A DNA stretch of 64,000 nt from Rubrolithibacter danxiaensis (GTDB lineage: Bacteria; Bacteroidota; Bacteroidia; Sphingobacteriales; Sphingobacteriaceae), in assembly GCF_047272945.1 (NCBI RefSeq), contig NZ_JBKOPS010000005.1, positions 248,001 to 312,000 on the forward strand. Reading direction: 5' to 3'. Under the pieces are notes generated by a model that was not told the origin of the DNA, ran no database searches, and saw only the letters and a program-made list of their open reading frames with translations. Positions 44,490-53,789 of the stretch are shown in pieces (position 1 is the stretch's first letter; each line of letters starts with the position of its first letter). A program made the position numbers and the translations under genes.

Positions 44490-45350
44490 TCAATGTTGTG
44501 TATCGTTAGGCCTAAGCAGTTTAGTAAACGACAAGGAGTCTAACATCCATCTGCCGTTCTCTTTAATATATACTTCAGTAACGATAAAGGGATTGGTTAC
44601 TTCATTGCCGCCTACCACAGCCAGTAAGGTGATGTTATTTAACAGGATAGCAGTGCTGCCGATTATATTTACAGAGACTGAATGGATATCGGCTTTCTTA
44701 TACCAAATCCCGCCGCTTTTGATAATGTTGAGTTCAGAAGTTTTTCCCCAGCTGCCTCCCATATGTACGAAAACGGATTTTTCATCGAACAGTGCATTTA
44801 AAGAATCCACATTTTTGTCTGCCATCCATTGCCATTTCTTTTGTGAAAGGCTTTTGATTTCCTCTTCTGCATTTGTGTTATTGACAACCGGAGGTTTTAC
44901 GCTGTTATATTCTGTATCTGTTACTCTTTTCTGCCATATTGTTTTTCCTTTTTGAGTTGGCGTAACGCCGATATATGCAAAGCTGCTGCTGGGCGATGCG
45001 CCGTGCCAATGCTCTACGCCGGGAAGGCATTTTATGACATCTCCTTTATGAACTATTTGAATTGGTCTGCCCTTTTCCTGGTAATAACCGACGCCTTCCG
45101 TGATAAGTAAATATTGCCCTGCAGGATGAATGTGCCAGTCTAGCTTTGAGCTGGGTGCAAATGCTGCCTGCGCCAAACTAAGATTAAAGATGCTGTCAGG
45201 CTCGGCCAATTCACTCAGCCATACAGTTCCGGTGTAATTATCAGTGTTCGCAGCTATTTTACCTTTTGGAAATACAGGCGTCTCTTGTGCCGTTATCCTG
45301 CTGGAAAGAATGGCAGATAATAAAATCATTAAATACAGTGCTTTTTTCAT
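44490..45350 (-). CDS. Exported cupin fused to a SnoaL/DUF4440 domain
   Basis: A 286-residue exported protein. The signal ends near SRITAQE. A cupin domain (residues about 40-150) has DWHIHPAGQ.....EGVGYYQEKG and GDVIKCLPGVEHWHG. A second domain (about 165-286) is NTF2-like, with KQKKWQWMADKNVDSLNALF and SVFVHMGGSWG. ATG 45350 gives a normal signal peptide; the frame is open upstream but that adds a nonsense start. It is a fused paralog of the cupin at 40226. Confidence 0.85.
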   Translation of the reverse strand: MKKALYLMILLSAILSSRITAQETPVFPKGKIAANTDNYTGTVWLSELAEPDSIFNLSLAQAAFAPSSKLDWHIHPAGQYLLITEGVGYYQEKGRPIQIVHKGDVIKCLPGVEHWHGASPSSSFAYIGVTPTQKGKTIWQKRVTDTEYNSVKPPVVNNTNAEEEIKSLSQKKWQWMADKNVDSLNALFDEKSVFVHMGGSWGKTSELNIIKSGGIWYKKADIHSVSVNIIGSTAILLNNITLLAVVGGNEVTNPFIVTEVYIKENGRWMLDSLSFTKLLRPNDTQH

Positions 45351-45396
45351 GGTTCTTCTTTTTGATATTTTACTTAAGTAATTTATTTCTGCCTGC

Positions 45397-46380
45397 TTAA
45401 CGACCCGCCATTTTTTGCGCCTGCTCCGGATAACGGGCACCCTGTACTTCAATTTTTGAAACTGCATCATCAATTTCTTTGAGGTCATTCTCCGTTAATT
45501 TGATTTCAGCCGCTCCAATATTTTCTTCCAGCCGGTGCAGTTTGGTAGTGCCGGGAATAGGAACAATCCAGGGCTTTTGCGCCAGCAGCCAGGCTAATGC
45601 TATTTGCGCATTCGTTGCATTTTTTTCATTTGCAATCCTGCCTAACAAATCAACTAATACCTGGTTCGCTTTTCTGTTTTCTTCAGAAAAACGCGGAACA
45701 GTATTTCGAAAATCACTTTTATCAAACGTGGTGTTTTCATCAATCTTTCCTGTAAGAAAACCTTTACCAAGCGGGCTGAATGAAACGAAGCCAATTCCAA
45801 GTTCTTCCAATGTTGGAATGATTTCTTTTTCCGGTTCTCTCCACCAAAGCGAATATTCACTCTGCAGTGCCATTACCCGCTGCACAGCATGTGCTTTACG
45901 AATGGTCCCGGCACCTGCTTCTGAAAGACCAAAGTGTTTTACTTTTCCTTCTTTGATTAAGTCCTTCACTGTTCCTGCAGCATCTTCAATGGGAACATTG
46001 AGGTCAACACGGTGTTGATAAAATAAATCAATAACATCTGTTCTCAAACGTTTCAATGCTGCTTCCGCAGCCGCTCTTATATTTTCCGGACGGCTGTCGG
46101 TTCCTAAAGCTGTTTTACCTTCCCTGAAACCAAATTTGGTGGCAATCACTGCTTCTTTTCGAAATGGCTGCAACGCTTCGCCTAATAATTCTTCATTTGC
46201 ACCAGGCCCATACGCTTCGGCGGTATCAAAAAAAGTAACGCCGAGTTCAAAGGCTTTTCTGATTAATTTAATGGCATCTTGTTTATCTATTGCAGGACCT
46301 AAACCAAAACTTAATCCCATACAACCCAAACCAAGAGCGGATACTTCCAATCCGCTTTTTCCTAATTCTCTCTTTTCCAT
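45397..46380 (-). CDS. Aldo/keto reductase (AKR13-like)
   Basis: A 327-residue TIM-barrel NADPH-dependent reductase. The catalytic tetrad is Asp and Tyr in FFDTAEAYGPGANEE, Lys in VIATKFGF and His in LFYQHRVD. It is the YakC/AKR13-type long form. It follows the first aldo/keto reductase of the operon by 20 bases. It is cytosolic, unlike the later genes of the operon. Confidence 0.9.
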   Translation of the reverse strand: MEKRELGKSGLEVSALGLGCMGLSFGLGPAIDKQDAIKLIRKAFELGVTFFDTAEAYGPGANEELLGEALQPFRKEAVIATKFGFREGKTALGTDSRPENIRAAAEAALKRLRTDVIDLFYQHRVDLNVPIEDAAGTVKDLIKEGKVKHFGLSEAGAGTIRKAHAVQRVMALQSEYSLWWREPEKEIIPTLEELGIGFVSFSPLGKGFLTGKIDENTTFDKSDFRNTVPRFSEENRKANQVLVDLLGRIANEKNATNAQIALAWLLAQKPWIVPIPGTTKLHRLEENIGAAEIKLTENDLKEIDDAVSKIEVQGARYPEQAQKMAGR

Positions 46381-46400
46381 GCTTTTCTTTGTTAGCGGGT

Positions 46401-47252
46401 TTAGTTATCCAATTTTCTTTCTCCAAGCCATTTTACCATTGCCGGGTCGCGGTGGTCGAAGAAGCTGCTCGTTTTTGTGTCCAGTATCTGGATGGCTTCC
46501 ATATCTTCAGCACTTAATTCATAGTCAAGCACATTTAGATTTTCTTCCATTCTTTCTTTGCGAACCGATTTTGAAAGAACAACAATTCCTCTTTGGGAAA
46601 TCCATCGAAGAATGACCTGGGCAGCGCTTTTCTGATATTTCGCAGCAATGGAAAGCAGCAGCTCGTTTTTAAAAATATCGTTTCTTCCCTCTGCAAATGG
46701 AGCCCATGCTTCAATCTGTACCTTGTTTTCCTGTAAAAACTTTTGTGCATCAATCTGCTGATTGAAAGGATTTACTTCAATCTGGTTGACTGCCGGAGCA
46801 ATTTCGTTGTGAATAATCAAATCCATAAGCCTGTCCGGCTGAAAGTTGGAAACGCCGATGGCTCTGATCTTTCCTTCTTTGTATAGCTCTTCCATCGCTC
46901 TCCATTCACCATATACATCGCCATAGGGCTGATGAATAAGGTATAAATCCAGGTAGTCTACTTGCAATTTCTTCAATGAATTTTCAAAAACCTTTTTTGT
47001 TCCTTCATAACCATTGGATTGTATCCAAAGCTTGGTGGTGATAAAAAGTTCTTCCCTCGGCACACCGCTGTTTTTGATGCCTCTGCCAACAGCTTCTTCA
47101 TTCATGTAGGATTGAGCCGTATCGATAAGGCGGTAACCTGTTTCGACAGCGTCAACAACGCTTCTTTCACATTCTTCTAAATCTGTTACCTGAAAAACGC
47201 CAAATCCTAAGATGGGCATTTCAACGCCGTTGTTTAACACTGCTTTTTCCAT
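46401..47252 (-). CDS. Aldo/keto reductase (AKR5/DkgA-like)
   Basis: A 283-residue reductase and first gene of the minus-strand operon. Catalytic residues are in LIDTAQSYMNEE (Asp, Tyr), FITTKLW (Lys) and LYLIHQPYG (His). Similar to 2,5-diketo-gluconate or methylglyoxal-reducing members. The 171-base region up to the AraC-type gene holds the likely divergent promoter. Confidence 0.9.
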   Translation of the reverse strand: MEKAVLNNGVEMPILGFGVFQVTDLEECERSVVDAVETGYRLIDTAQSYMNEEAVGRGIKNSGVPREELFITTKLWIQSNGYEGTKKVFENSLKKLQVDYLDLYLIHQPYGDVYGEWRAMEELYKEGKIRAIGVSNFQPDRLMDLIIHNEIAPAVNQIEVNPFNQQIDAQKFLQENKVQIEAWAPFAEGRNDIFKNELLLSIAAKYQKSAAQVILRWISQRGIVVLSKSVRKERMEENLNVLDYELSAEDMEAIQILDTKTSSFFDHRDPAMVKWLGERKLDN

Positions 47253-47423
47253 AATATTTTTCTATAAGTATCTGCCTCTGATAAACAATACAAAGTTCCG
47301 GCCTCTTGTTCTTTAAATTGTTATACAGATTACGGATATGTTTACCAATATTACTGATTGGAACTCTGAGAGTAGTTCCGGGATAAATAAAGCGGTAAAT
47401 TTGAATGAGAAAAATAACAGGGC
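47253..47423. promoter_or_regulatory. Divergent promoter region of the AraC-type gene and the redox operon
   Basis: The plus strand carries TAAATTTG at 47396-47403, matching the Bacteroidota -7 box TAnnTTTG. The minus strand has GAACTTTGTA near 47288-47298. The same GAACTTTGTA word recurs on the minus strand near 42587-42597, upstream of the carboxymuconolactone decarboxylase-like gene, so a second promoter inside the operon is likely. Regulator sites were not resolved. Confidence 0.35.
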
Positions 47424-48320
47424 ATGAATAGCATGAAAAGGTTTGAGACTATAAATGACTACAATGTTTTTAACAATACAGAAACGCTTCACCCGCTGGT
47501 AAGCGTGATTGATATGTCGAAGGCAAATCCCCGGCAGGCCTCCAATATGTATTTCGGATTTTATACCGTCTTTTTAAAAGAAATAAAATGCGGCGACCTG
47601 CGCTACGGCCGGCATACTTATGATTACCAGGAAGGGACATTGGTGTTTATTGCTCCGGGACAAGTAGTCAGCGTTGAAAACACAGGAGAAACTTACCAGC
47701 CCAAAGGCTATGCGCTTGTCTTTCATCCCGATTTGATACATGGCACTTCCTTGGGAAGACATATCCAGGAGTACAGCTTCTTCGGCTATCAGTCGAACGA
47801 GGCACTTCATCTCTCTGAACGTGAACGTAAAATTGTGCTGGAATGTTTCTCCAAGATTGACTATGAGCTTGAACATCCTATTGATAAGCACAGCAAACGG
47901 CTGATTGTATCAACTATCGAGCTGCTGCTTAATTACTGTGTCCGTTTCTATGACCGCCAGTTTATTACCCGCGACAATGTTCACAAGGGCGTTTTGGAAA
48001 GGTTTGAAAATTTATTGAATGAGTATTTTCAATCGGATAAACCACAAACCACAGGTCTGCCTACTGTTGCCTACTGCGCAGACGAACTCAGTTTATCTCC
48101 AAACTATTTCGGAGACCTGATTAAAAAGGAAACTGGTAAAACGGCTCAGGAGTATGTACAGTCAAAAGTGATCAGCATCGCCAAAGAAAAGATATTTGAT
48201 ACAAGTAAAACAGTTAGTCAGGTGGCTTATGAGTTGGGCTTTAAGTATCCACAGCATTTTACCCGATTGTTCAAACAGCGTGTTGGTTATTCACCTATAG
48301 AGTTTAGGATGCTCAATTAG
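47424..48320 (+). CDS. AraC-family transcriptional regulator
   Basis: A 298-residue regulator with an N-terminal cupin-like ligand domain (GDLRYGRHTYDYQEGTLVF, APGQV) and a C-terminal pair of helix-turn-helix units (YCADELSLSPNYFGDLIKKE and VAYELGFKYPQHFTRLFKQ). It is divergent from the aldo/keto reductase-led operon and is its obvious candidate activator, probably responding to an aldehyde or oxidant. Confidence 0.92.
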   Translation: MNSMKRFETINDYNVFNNTETLHPLVSVIDMSKANPRQASNMYFGFYTVFLKEIKCGDLRYGRHTYDYQEGTLVFIAPGQVVSVENTGETYQPKGYALVFHPDLIHGTSLGRHIQEYSFFGYQSNEALHLSERERKIVLECFSKIDYELEHPIDKHSKRLIVSTIELLLNYCVRFYDRQFITRDNVHKGVLERFENLLNEYFQSDKPQTTGLPTVAYCADELSLSPNYFGDLIKKETGKTAQEYVQSKVISIAKEKIFDTSKTVSQVAYELGFKYPQHFTRLFKQRVGYSPIEFRMLN

Positions 48321-48600
48321 AGATTGCTGTTTTTTTATCATTACGATGGCAGGCAAGACAATGGCAAAGCTACTTCAAGGTGGAAAAATAAGACTTAAAA
48401 CCCAATGATGCTTAGTAAAAGACAATTGCCTTTCCAAAAGAGTAAGCTTTAGTTAATAATACAGAAAAAATTAAAGTTTTAGGCTTAGAGTTATTTATAA
48501 TCTAAACTTCATATTATTGACACCGCTGAATTATAGCCCACATAGAATAATTTATGCCGCTAAAATATCTACCATAAGCTTCAAATCAGAAATTAAATAG

Positions 48601-48626
48601 TTCGAGTTTTGTACCAGCGGGATCAC
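48601..48626 (+). other. tRNA-3'-end-like remnant (possible attachment site)
   Basis: TTCGAGTTTTGTACCAGCGGGATCAC looks like a T-loop plus acceptor end of a tRNA gene, but no intact tRNA lies to the left and the T stem does not pair. A shorter relative (GTTCGAGTACCAG) recurs near 48737. It stands at the border of the defence island. Confidence 0.3.
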
Positions 48627-48634
48627 AAAAATTT

Positions 48635-48669
48635 AAAAAGCCTTCAGATCATTGATTTGAAGGCTTTTT
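48635..48669 (+). terminator. Strong Rho-independent terminator
   Basis: AAAAAGCCTTCA (48635-48646) and TGAAGGCTTTTT (48658-48669) make a perfect 12-bp stem with a T run built into its right arm. It can work in both directions. Confidence 0.8.
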
Positions 48670-48763
48670 AGTTCGATTAAACGTTGCAAACAACGGCAAG
48701 ATCTTCAAATGTATTGATTTACAAGTGGTTCAAAGTTCGAGTACCAGTAGGTGGGTAGGTATA

Positions 48764-48965
48764 TTAAAGTTCTGTTTTCCCTTCTAATTTAATCTCGTTC
48801 AAATATTGGTCAATGACTATTTTGTCCTCTCTCCATAAAATCAAGAATAATTTTAGCTTGTTCTTCTGAAATTATAATGCCGTCTTGAGCTAATATTTAA
48901 CGGTTTTCACGAGAAATCTTATTTATTTTATCTGAAGAACTGTGATAGGATATGCCTTTTTTCAT
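48764..48965 (-). pseudogene. Decayed small gene with ISEEQAK..ILDF motif
   Basis: Read on the minus strand from ATG 48965: MKKGISYHSSSDKINKISR, then a TAA, then ILAQDGIIISEEQAKIILDF in the same frame; a frameshift then leads to KIVIDQYLNEIK and a stop at 48764. The dG.xISEEqAk.ILdFlY..Aki.vdqyl pattern is a small Bacteroidota protein often next to integrases and mobile elements. It is broken by at least one stop and one frameshift. Confidence 0.6.
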
Positions 48966-49121
48966 AAACCACGGCGAAATTCTATACTTAATATTTTTCG
49001 AGCGTTACTCTGAATTATTAATAGATTATTATGACTAGGCATAGTAAACTATGAATATTTTAATTAAGTTTACGTCTGCAAAAAGGGATTTAAAGCATCC
49101 CTTTGAACAAACAACAACTTA
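48966..49121. other. Upstream region of the abiE-hsd operon
   Basis: About 155 AT-rich bases before the abiEi start. It likely carries the promoter of the whole defence operon. No clear operator pair was seen, although AbiEi family proteins bind inverted repeats here in other systems. Confidence 0.3.
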
Positions 49122-49925
49122 ATGAAGCTTCAGTACGGATATTTGGAGGATTTTCTTGTCGACCTGCGTTCAGCGGGGCGGTATGCGTTTTCTTTGGGCG
49201 AAGTGAGACACAAATTTGAGCAGTCCGATGAAGCAATTAAAAAAGCGTTGCAGCGACTTAAAGGAAAGCGGGAAATTGCATTGGTGCGAAATGAATTTTA
49301 TGTTATAGTAACGCCTGAATATAGAAGCAAAGGGATGCCTCCACCATCTTTCTTCGTTTCAGATCTAATGAAATTTTTGAATCGGGAGTATTACGTTGCA
49401 CTATTAAACGCGGCTGCTTACTATGGGGCTGCTCATCAGCAACCGCAATCCTTTTCTATAATAACCACAAAACCCAGCTTAAGGGATATTGAAAAGGACA
49501 ATCTTAAAATAAAGTTTCTTGTAAAAAAAGATTGGTCGGAAGCTGATATAATAAAGAGGAAAGTTGACACAGGTTACATCAATATTTCTTCTCCCGAATT
49601 AACTGCACTAGATCTGGTGTATTACTATGAGCAGTCTGGAGGCATGAACAGAGTAGTTACTGTTTTAGAGGAACTAACCGAGTCTATAAAAGCTGATAAG
49701 TTAGTAGAGACTGCCTCAAGGTACTCTCCGGTAACTGCCGTTCAGCGTTTGGGGTTCCTATTTGATGAAATATTAGGATTAAAGGACTTCAGTGCACCCC
49801 TGAAAGGGTATCTAAATACGGTTAATCATTTTCCGGTCTTACTTAGGCCACAAAAAGAAAAAGTGGATATGATTACTGGGAATGATTGGAAGGTTGTACA
49901 GAACATAGAAATAGAAGTTGATTAA
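49122..49925 (+). CDS. abiEi: AbiEi-family antitoxin (type IV toxin-antitoxin)
   Basis: A 267-residue antitoxin with an N-terminal winged helix (RYAFSLGEVRHKFEQSDEAI, LQRLKGKREI) that binds its own promoter and a C-terminal AbiEi domain (YYVALLNAAAYYGAAHQQP, FSIIT, SPELTALDLVYYYEQSGG). It counteracts the partner toxin without binding it. The stop and the abiEii start overlap by one base (TAATG). It opens the seven-gene defence operon. Confidence 0.88.
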   Translation: MKLQYGYLEDFLVDLRSAGRYAFSLGEVRHKFEQSDEAIKKALQRLKGKREIALVRNEFYVIVTPEYRSKGMPPPSFFVSDLMKFLNREYYVALLNAAAYYGAAHQQPQSFSIITTKPSLRDIEKDNLKIKFLVKKDWSEADIIKRKVDTGYINISSPELTALDLVYYYEQSGGMNRVVTVLEELTESIKADKLVETASRYSPVTAVQRLGFLFDEILGLKDFSAPLKGYLNTVNHFPVLLRPQKEKVDMITGNDWKVVQNIEIEVD

Positions 49926-50707
49926 TGGTACCTAAAGCGTATATAACGGCATGGCGAAATAAAGCTCCCTGGCAGGAAGATTATCAGGTAGAACAAGATC
50001 TTGTGATTGAACGATCACTGATGGCCATTTACGAGGATGACTTTCTCCGTGAGCGGCTTGCTTTTAGGGGAGGCACTGCGTTGCACAAGCTACACTTGGC
50101 ACCGGCGGTTAGATACTCAGAAGATATTGACCTTGTGCAAGTCAAATCCGAACCGTTCGGTCCCATTATAAATAGGCTGAGAGAGGTATTATCATTTTTA
50201 GGTAACAATCCCGTCAGGAAACAAAAACAGCACAACAACACACTAATCTATAGATTTAATTCTGAAGACGATATTCCCCTCCGGTTGAAGGTTGAAGTGA
50301 ACTGTCGCGAACATCACACCATTTATGGCATTAAAGAGGTTCGCTATACAATGGATTCTGAATGGTACAAAAATAAGGTTTTAATTCCCACTTACGAATT
50401 AGCAGAATTATTAGGAACCAAAATGAGGGCTATGTATCAGCGTAGTAAAGGAAGAGATCTTTTTGATATGTGGTATGCGATGAAGCAAACTTCTATTGAT
50501 TCAACCAGAATTTTGGAAGCTTGGAATTTTTATATGGAGCACGAGGAACATAGCGTTACTAAACAGGAGTTTATGGATAACATGGGAAAGAAAGCTGCTG
50601 ACAAAGAATTTGCAACCGATATGGAAGGTCTTCTGAGGCCAGGGATTCTTTATAATGTAAAAGACGCATATAAACTTATAGAAATCGAACTATTGGAAAA
50701 AGTCTAG
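49925..50707 (+). CDS. abiEii: AbiEii nucleotidyltransferase toxin
   Basis: A 260-residue nucleotidyltransferase-fold toxin of abortive infection type. The GGT motif (RGGTALHKLHL, Gly49-Thr51) and the metal-binding Ser66-x-Asp68-x-Asp70 in RYSEDIDLVQ are intact. The family blocks growth by GTP-dependent nucleotide transfer to tRNA or similar targets. One-base overlap with abiEi and a two-base gap to hsdS couple the module to the restriction genes. Confidence 0.9.
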   Translation: MVPKAYITAWRNKAPWQEDYQVEQDLVIERSLMAIYEDDFLRERLAFRGGTALHKLHLAPAVRYSEDIDLVQVKSEPFGPIINRLREVLSFLGNNPVRKQKQHNNTLIYRFNSEDDIPLRLKVEVNCREHHTIYGIKEVRYTMDSEWYKNKVLIPTYELAELLGTKMRAMYQRSKGRDLFDMWYAMKQTSIDSTRILEAWNFYMEHEEHSVTKQEFMDNMGKKAADKEFATDMEGLLRPGILYNVKDAYKLIEIELLEKV

Positions 50708-50709
50708 TG

Positions 50710-52203
50710 ATGAACAAAGATTTAGGATTATATCATTTGCCAGAAAACTGGCAGCTAGTTCATTTGGAAGATATTGCGCTCTTTTCCAAAGGAAGAAAAA
50801 CTGCCCTTACTAAACAACAGCAGGAAAATACCATTTCCTATCTGGATATTGAAGCATTTGAAAAAAACCAAATAAAGCAATATGCTATTGCAGCCGACGC
50901 GACACTGATAGATGAGAAATCATTGGCTATGGTCTGGGATGGAGCCAGGTCAGGATTGGTCTTCAAGGGAAAAGAGGGTGCATTAGGGTCTACATTGATG
51001 AAAATTACCCCAGTCCTCGTTAAAGAGCTTTATATCTACTATTACCTTCAGTTTATCAATGGTTATATAAAAAGTCACACTAAGGGTACAGGTATTCCTC
51101 ATGTAGATCCGCAAGTGTTATTTAAAATTAAAGCACCATTACCTCCTATTGAAGAGCAGGAAAGGATTGTTCAAAAGATAGAAGAGTTATTCAGTGAGCT
51201 AGATGACAGTATTCAGAAAGTAAAAGAAGCTCAATCAAAACTGAATTTGTTTCAACAGGCGCTTTATGAGGAAACCTTTAAACGCATTACTGTAGAACGT
51301 GAGGCTTCATTGAGTGAAATTTGTTCAATAGTAGGAGGCGTAACAAAAGGACGCAATCTGACAGGAAAAGAAACAGTAGAATTGCCTTATCTAAGGGTGG
51401 CAAACGTCCAAGATGGTTACTTAAACTTAGAAGATGTAAAAACCATCAGAATCCCTATAAAAGAAAAGGATAAATATTTACTTTCTATCGGTGATATTCT
51501 ATATACCGAAGGAGGAGATCGAGATAAATTGGGAAGAGGTACAGTGTGGCAAGGCGAAATAGATGAGTGCATCCATCAAAATCATATTTTCCGGGCAAGG
51601 CCAAAATCACCTGACTATAATTCAAATTATATATCATACTACTCAAAAACAAAAGCAGCAAGGGAATATTTTTTCAAGAGTGGTAAACAGACGACTAATC
51701 TTGCTTCTATAAATATCTCAATTCTATCGAACTTAATAATTCCTCTGGTTTCGCTTGATGAGCAAATAAAAATTGTAGAAAAGATAGATGCACAATTGAG
51801 TATATATAGCCATTCAGTTTTAAAGGTCCAATCAATACAGGTTCAAATGGATTACGCAAAGCAAAGTATTTTAAAAAAAGCTTTTAACGGATTTCTCGTT
51901 TCACAAAAGTCATCTGATATTTCTATAAACAGTCTATTAACAGAAATAATTTATGAAAGGCAAAGGATGGTCTCCGCTGCAAAAAACGAAATCAAGAAAA
52001 AGCCTAAAAAAACTAAAATTACGATGAATAACAAAGATATTATTGAGATACTTCAGGCATCACAGCAATCATTGTCCGCGAAAGAAGTATGGGAGAGTAG
52101 TCGATATAAAGGCGATATCGAGAAATTCTATGCTGCATTGAAAAAGATTTCACATCTCATTAAAGAGGATCCTAAAGGTTTCATTTCACTTAGAGAAAAA
52201 TAG
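50710..52203 (+). CDS. hsdS: Type I restriction specificity subunit HsdS with extra C-terminal domain
   Basis: A 497-residue target-recognition subunit with two TRDs and two conserved helical spacers: LPPIEEQERIVQKIEELFSE at about residues 150-170 and LDEQIKIVEKIDAQLS near residue 350. It binds DNA for HsdM. After the second spacer comes a tail of about 80 residues (from NNKDIIEILQASQQSLSAKE) that looks like a winged helix and is not part of the normal HsdS fold. ATG 50710 is preferred over a GTG three bases before it. Confidence 0.9.
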   Translation: MNKDLGLYHLPENWQLVHLEDIALFSKGRKTALTKQQQENTISYLDIEAFEKNQIKQYAIAADATLIDEKSLAMVWDGARSGLVFKGKEGALGSTLMKITPVLVKELYIYYYLQFINGYIKSHTKGTGIPHVDPQVLFKIKAPLPPIEEQERIVQKIEELFSELDDSIQKVKEAQSKLNLFQQALYEETFKRITVEREASLSEICSIVGGVTKGRNLTGKETVELPYLRVANVQDGYLNLEDVKTIRIPIKEKDKYLLSIGDILYTEGGDRDKLGRGTVWQGEIDECIHQNHIFRARPKSPDYNSNYISYYSKTKAAREYFFKSGKQTTNLASINISILSNLIIPLVSLDEQIKIVEKIDAQLSIYSHSVLKVQSIQVQMDYAKQSILKKAFNGFLVSQKSSDISINSLLTEIIYERQRMVSAAKNEIKKKPKKTKITMNNKDIIEILQASQQSLSAKEVWESSRYKGDIEKFYAALKKISHLIKEDPKGFISLREK

Positions 52204-52208
52204 AGATT

Positions 52209-53789
52209 ATGAGAGTTGATCAAGTACATATCAAGACGACATTTAAAAATCTCACAGATTTTCAAATCGACATTGACGAGAAAGCGATGGAAACGGTCTT
52301 GTTGGGGCTTAATGCTACCGGCAAATCAAATTTTATGGAAGCCCTGGTTATAATATTCAGAGATCTAGATTTGACTTATAACTATAATCGGAAACAATCG
52401 CCTGTTTTCGATTTTTATATAAAATATGAGTGCCGTAATCGAATGATTGAGGTAAGTTATGAGAAAGGTAAATACAAGTTCATCGTTGATGGGACCGTTG
52501 AAACTACAAATTTTACGAAAAATATAGATCAATTTCTTCCCAAACATATATTTATTTATTATTCCGGGATCAGTGATAGGTTAAATGATCTTTATATACC
52601 TCATCAAAAACTTTACTATGATCTAATCATAAAGGAGCACGCCAAAATAGAGAATTTCAATTCTATCCGCAGAATCTTTTTAGCACAAAACGTCCATGCC
52701 AATTTTGCTTTGATTGCGTTTTATCTTTTTCCAGATCAGTCAGCCGAGACATTGCAATTTTTAAAACAAGAACTAAAAATTACCGATTTTGGATCTGCAT
52801 TGTTTATGCTAAAAGAACCTGCATGGGTTCAATCAAAAAATAAAACTGAACTATTTTGGGGAGCAGAAGGCTTAGTTAGAAAACTACTGGATGATCTGTA
52901 TGGAATTGCATTTGCCCCTATAGAGGAAAAGGCACGGGTAAATGTAAGCTACAAAAAGACAGAAACCCAATATCGAAAATATTTATTCATCAAAGACCTT
53001 AACGATTTTAAAAAGCTGGTTGATGCAAAGTATAGCAATAAGATAGAATTGTTCAATGCCTTGGAAAGCATCCACATTTCTAACCTTTTACATGATGTCA
53101 AAATTACTGTTGGTAAAGAATCAGTGGATGGCGAGCTCGCTATGAACGAGCTTAGTGAGGGAGAAAAACAATTATTAACAGTTTTAGGGCTGCTGAAATT
53201 TACCAAGGACGAAGAATCTTTGGTATTACTTGACGAACCAGATACGCATCTAAATCCGTTATGGAAATGGAAATACCTGGATTATCTTGATAGTGTGGTG
53301 AAAAGGCAAGAGACAACTCAAATCATCTTTTGTTCTCATGATCCTCTGGTAATTGGTAACCTGAAAAGAAATCAGGTGCAAGTCTTTAAGAAAAATGAAG
53401 AAGGTAAAACGGAGGCATTCAATCCGTTTGTCAGTCCACGAGAAATGAGTGTTTCTAAAATACTTACCAGTGAATTATTTGGGATTCCTTCACTGATCAG
53501 CAAAAAGCTTGAAGACTTGCTTAATCAGAAGCGTTATCTGCAAGCTAAGCTCACAAATGGAGAGTTACCGGAAGATGAGCGAGTAGAATTTGAGCGCCTG
53601 AAAAAATATTTTGATCGTATAGGGTTTGACGATGATACAGCTGACAGCAGATATAACAAGTTTTTGCAGCTCACAAGTGAAAATGAAGCTTTTGTCAATC
53701 GAAAATATACCAAAGCAGAAGAGGAAGAATTAGATAAAATTGCCCGCGAAGTACTTGATGAAATAATCAAAGAAGAGAAAAAAGCATGA
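52209..53789 (+). CDS. AAA/ABC-type ATPase, Septu PtuA-like
   Basis: A 526-residue ATPase of the SMC/RecF-like kind that occurs with HNH nucleases in Septu and related systems. Walker A GLNATGKS is at 33-40, an ABC signature LSEGEKQ at 315-321 and Walker B SLVLLDEPD at 337-345 with a later switch His in FCSHDPLVIG. It has an inserted region of about 270 residues between Walker A and signature. Its stop overlaps the start of the HNH gene (ATGA), so the pair is made together. It sits between hsdS and hsdM. Confidence 0.85.
   Translation: MRVDQVHIKTTFKNLTDFQIDIDEKAMETVLLGLNATGKSNFMEALVIIFRDLDLTYNYNRKQSPVFDFYIKYECRNRMIEVSYEKGKYKFIVDGTVETTNFTKNIDQFLPKHIFIYYSGISDRLNDLYIPHQKLYYDLIIKEHAKIENFNSIRRIFLAQNVHANFALIAFYLFPDQSAETLQFLKQELKITDFGSALFMLKEPAWVQSKNKTELFWGAEGLVRKLLDDLYGIAFAPIEEKARVNVSYKKTETQYRKYLFIKDLNDFKKLVDAKYSNKIELFNALESIHISNLLHDVKITVGKESVDGELAMNELSEGEKQLLTVLGLLKFTKDEESLVLLDEPDTHLNPLWKWKYLDYLDSVVKRQETTQIIFCSHDPLVIGNLKRNQVQVFKKNEEGKTEAFNPFVSPREMSVSKILTSELFGIPSLISKKLEDLLNQKRYLQAKLTNGELPEDERVEFERLKKYFDRIGFDDDTADSRYNKFLQLTSENEAFVNRKYTKAEEEELDKIAREVLDEIIKEEKKA

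Noticed and set aside
48601..48626. Intact tRNA gene
   Set aside because: The T stem and the D and anticodon arms cannot be built from the left side; only an end-like piece is present.
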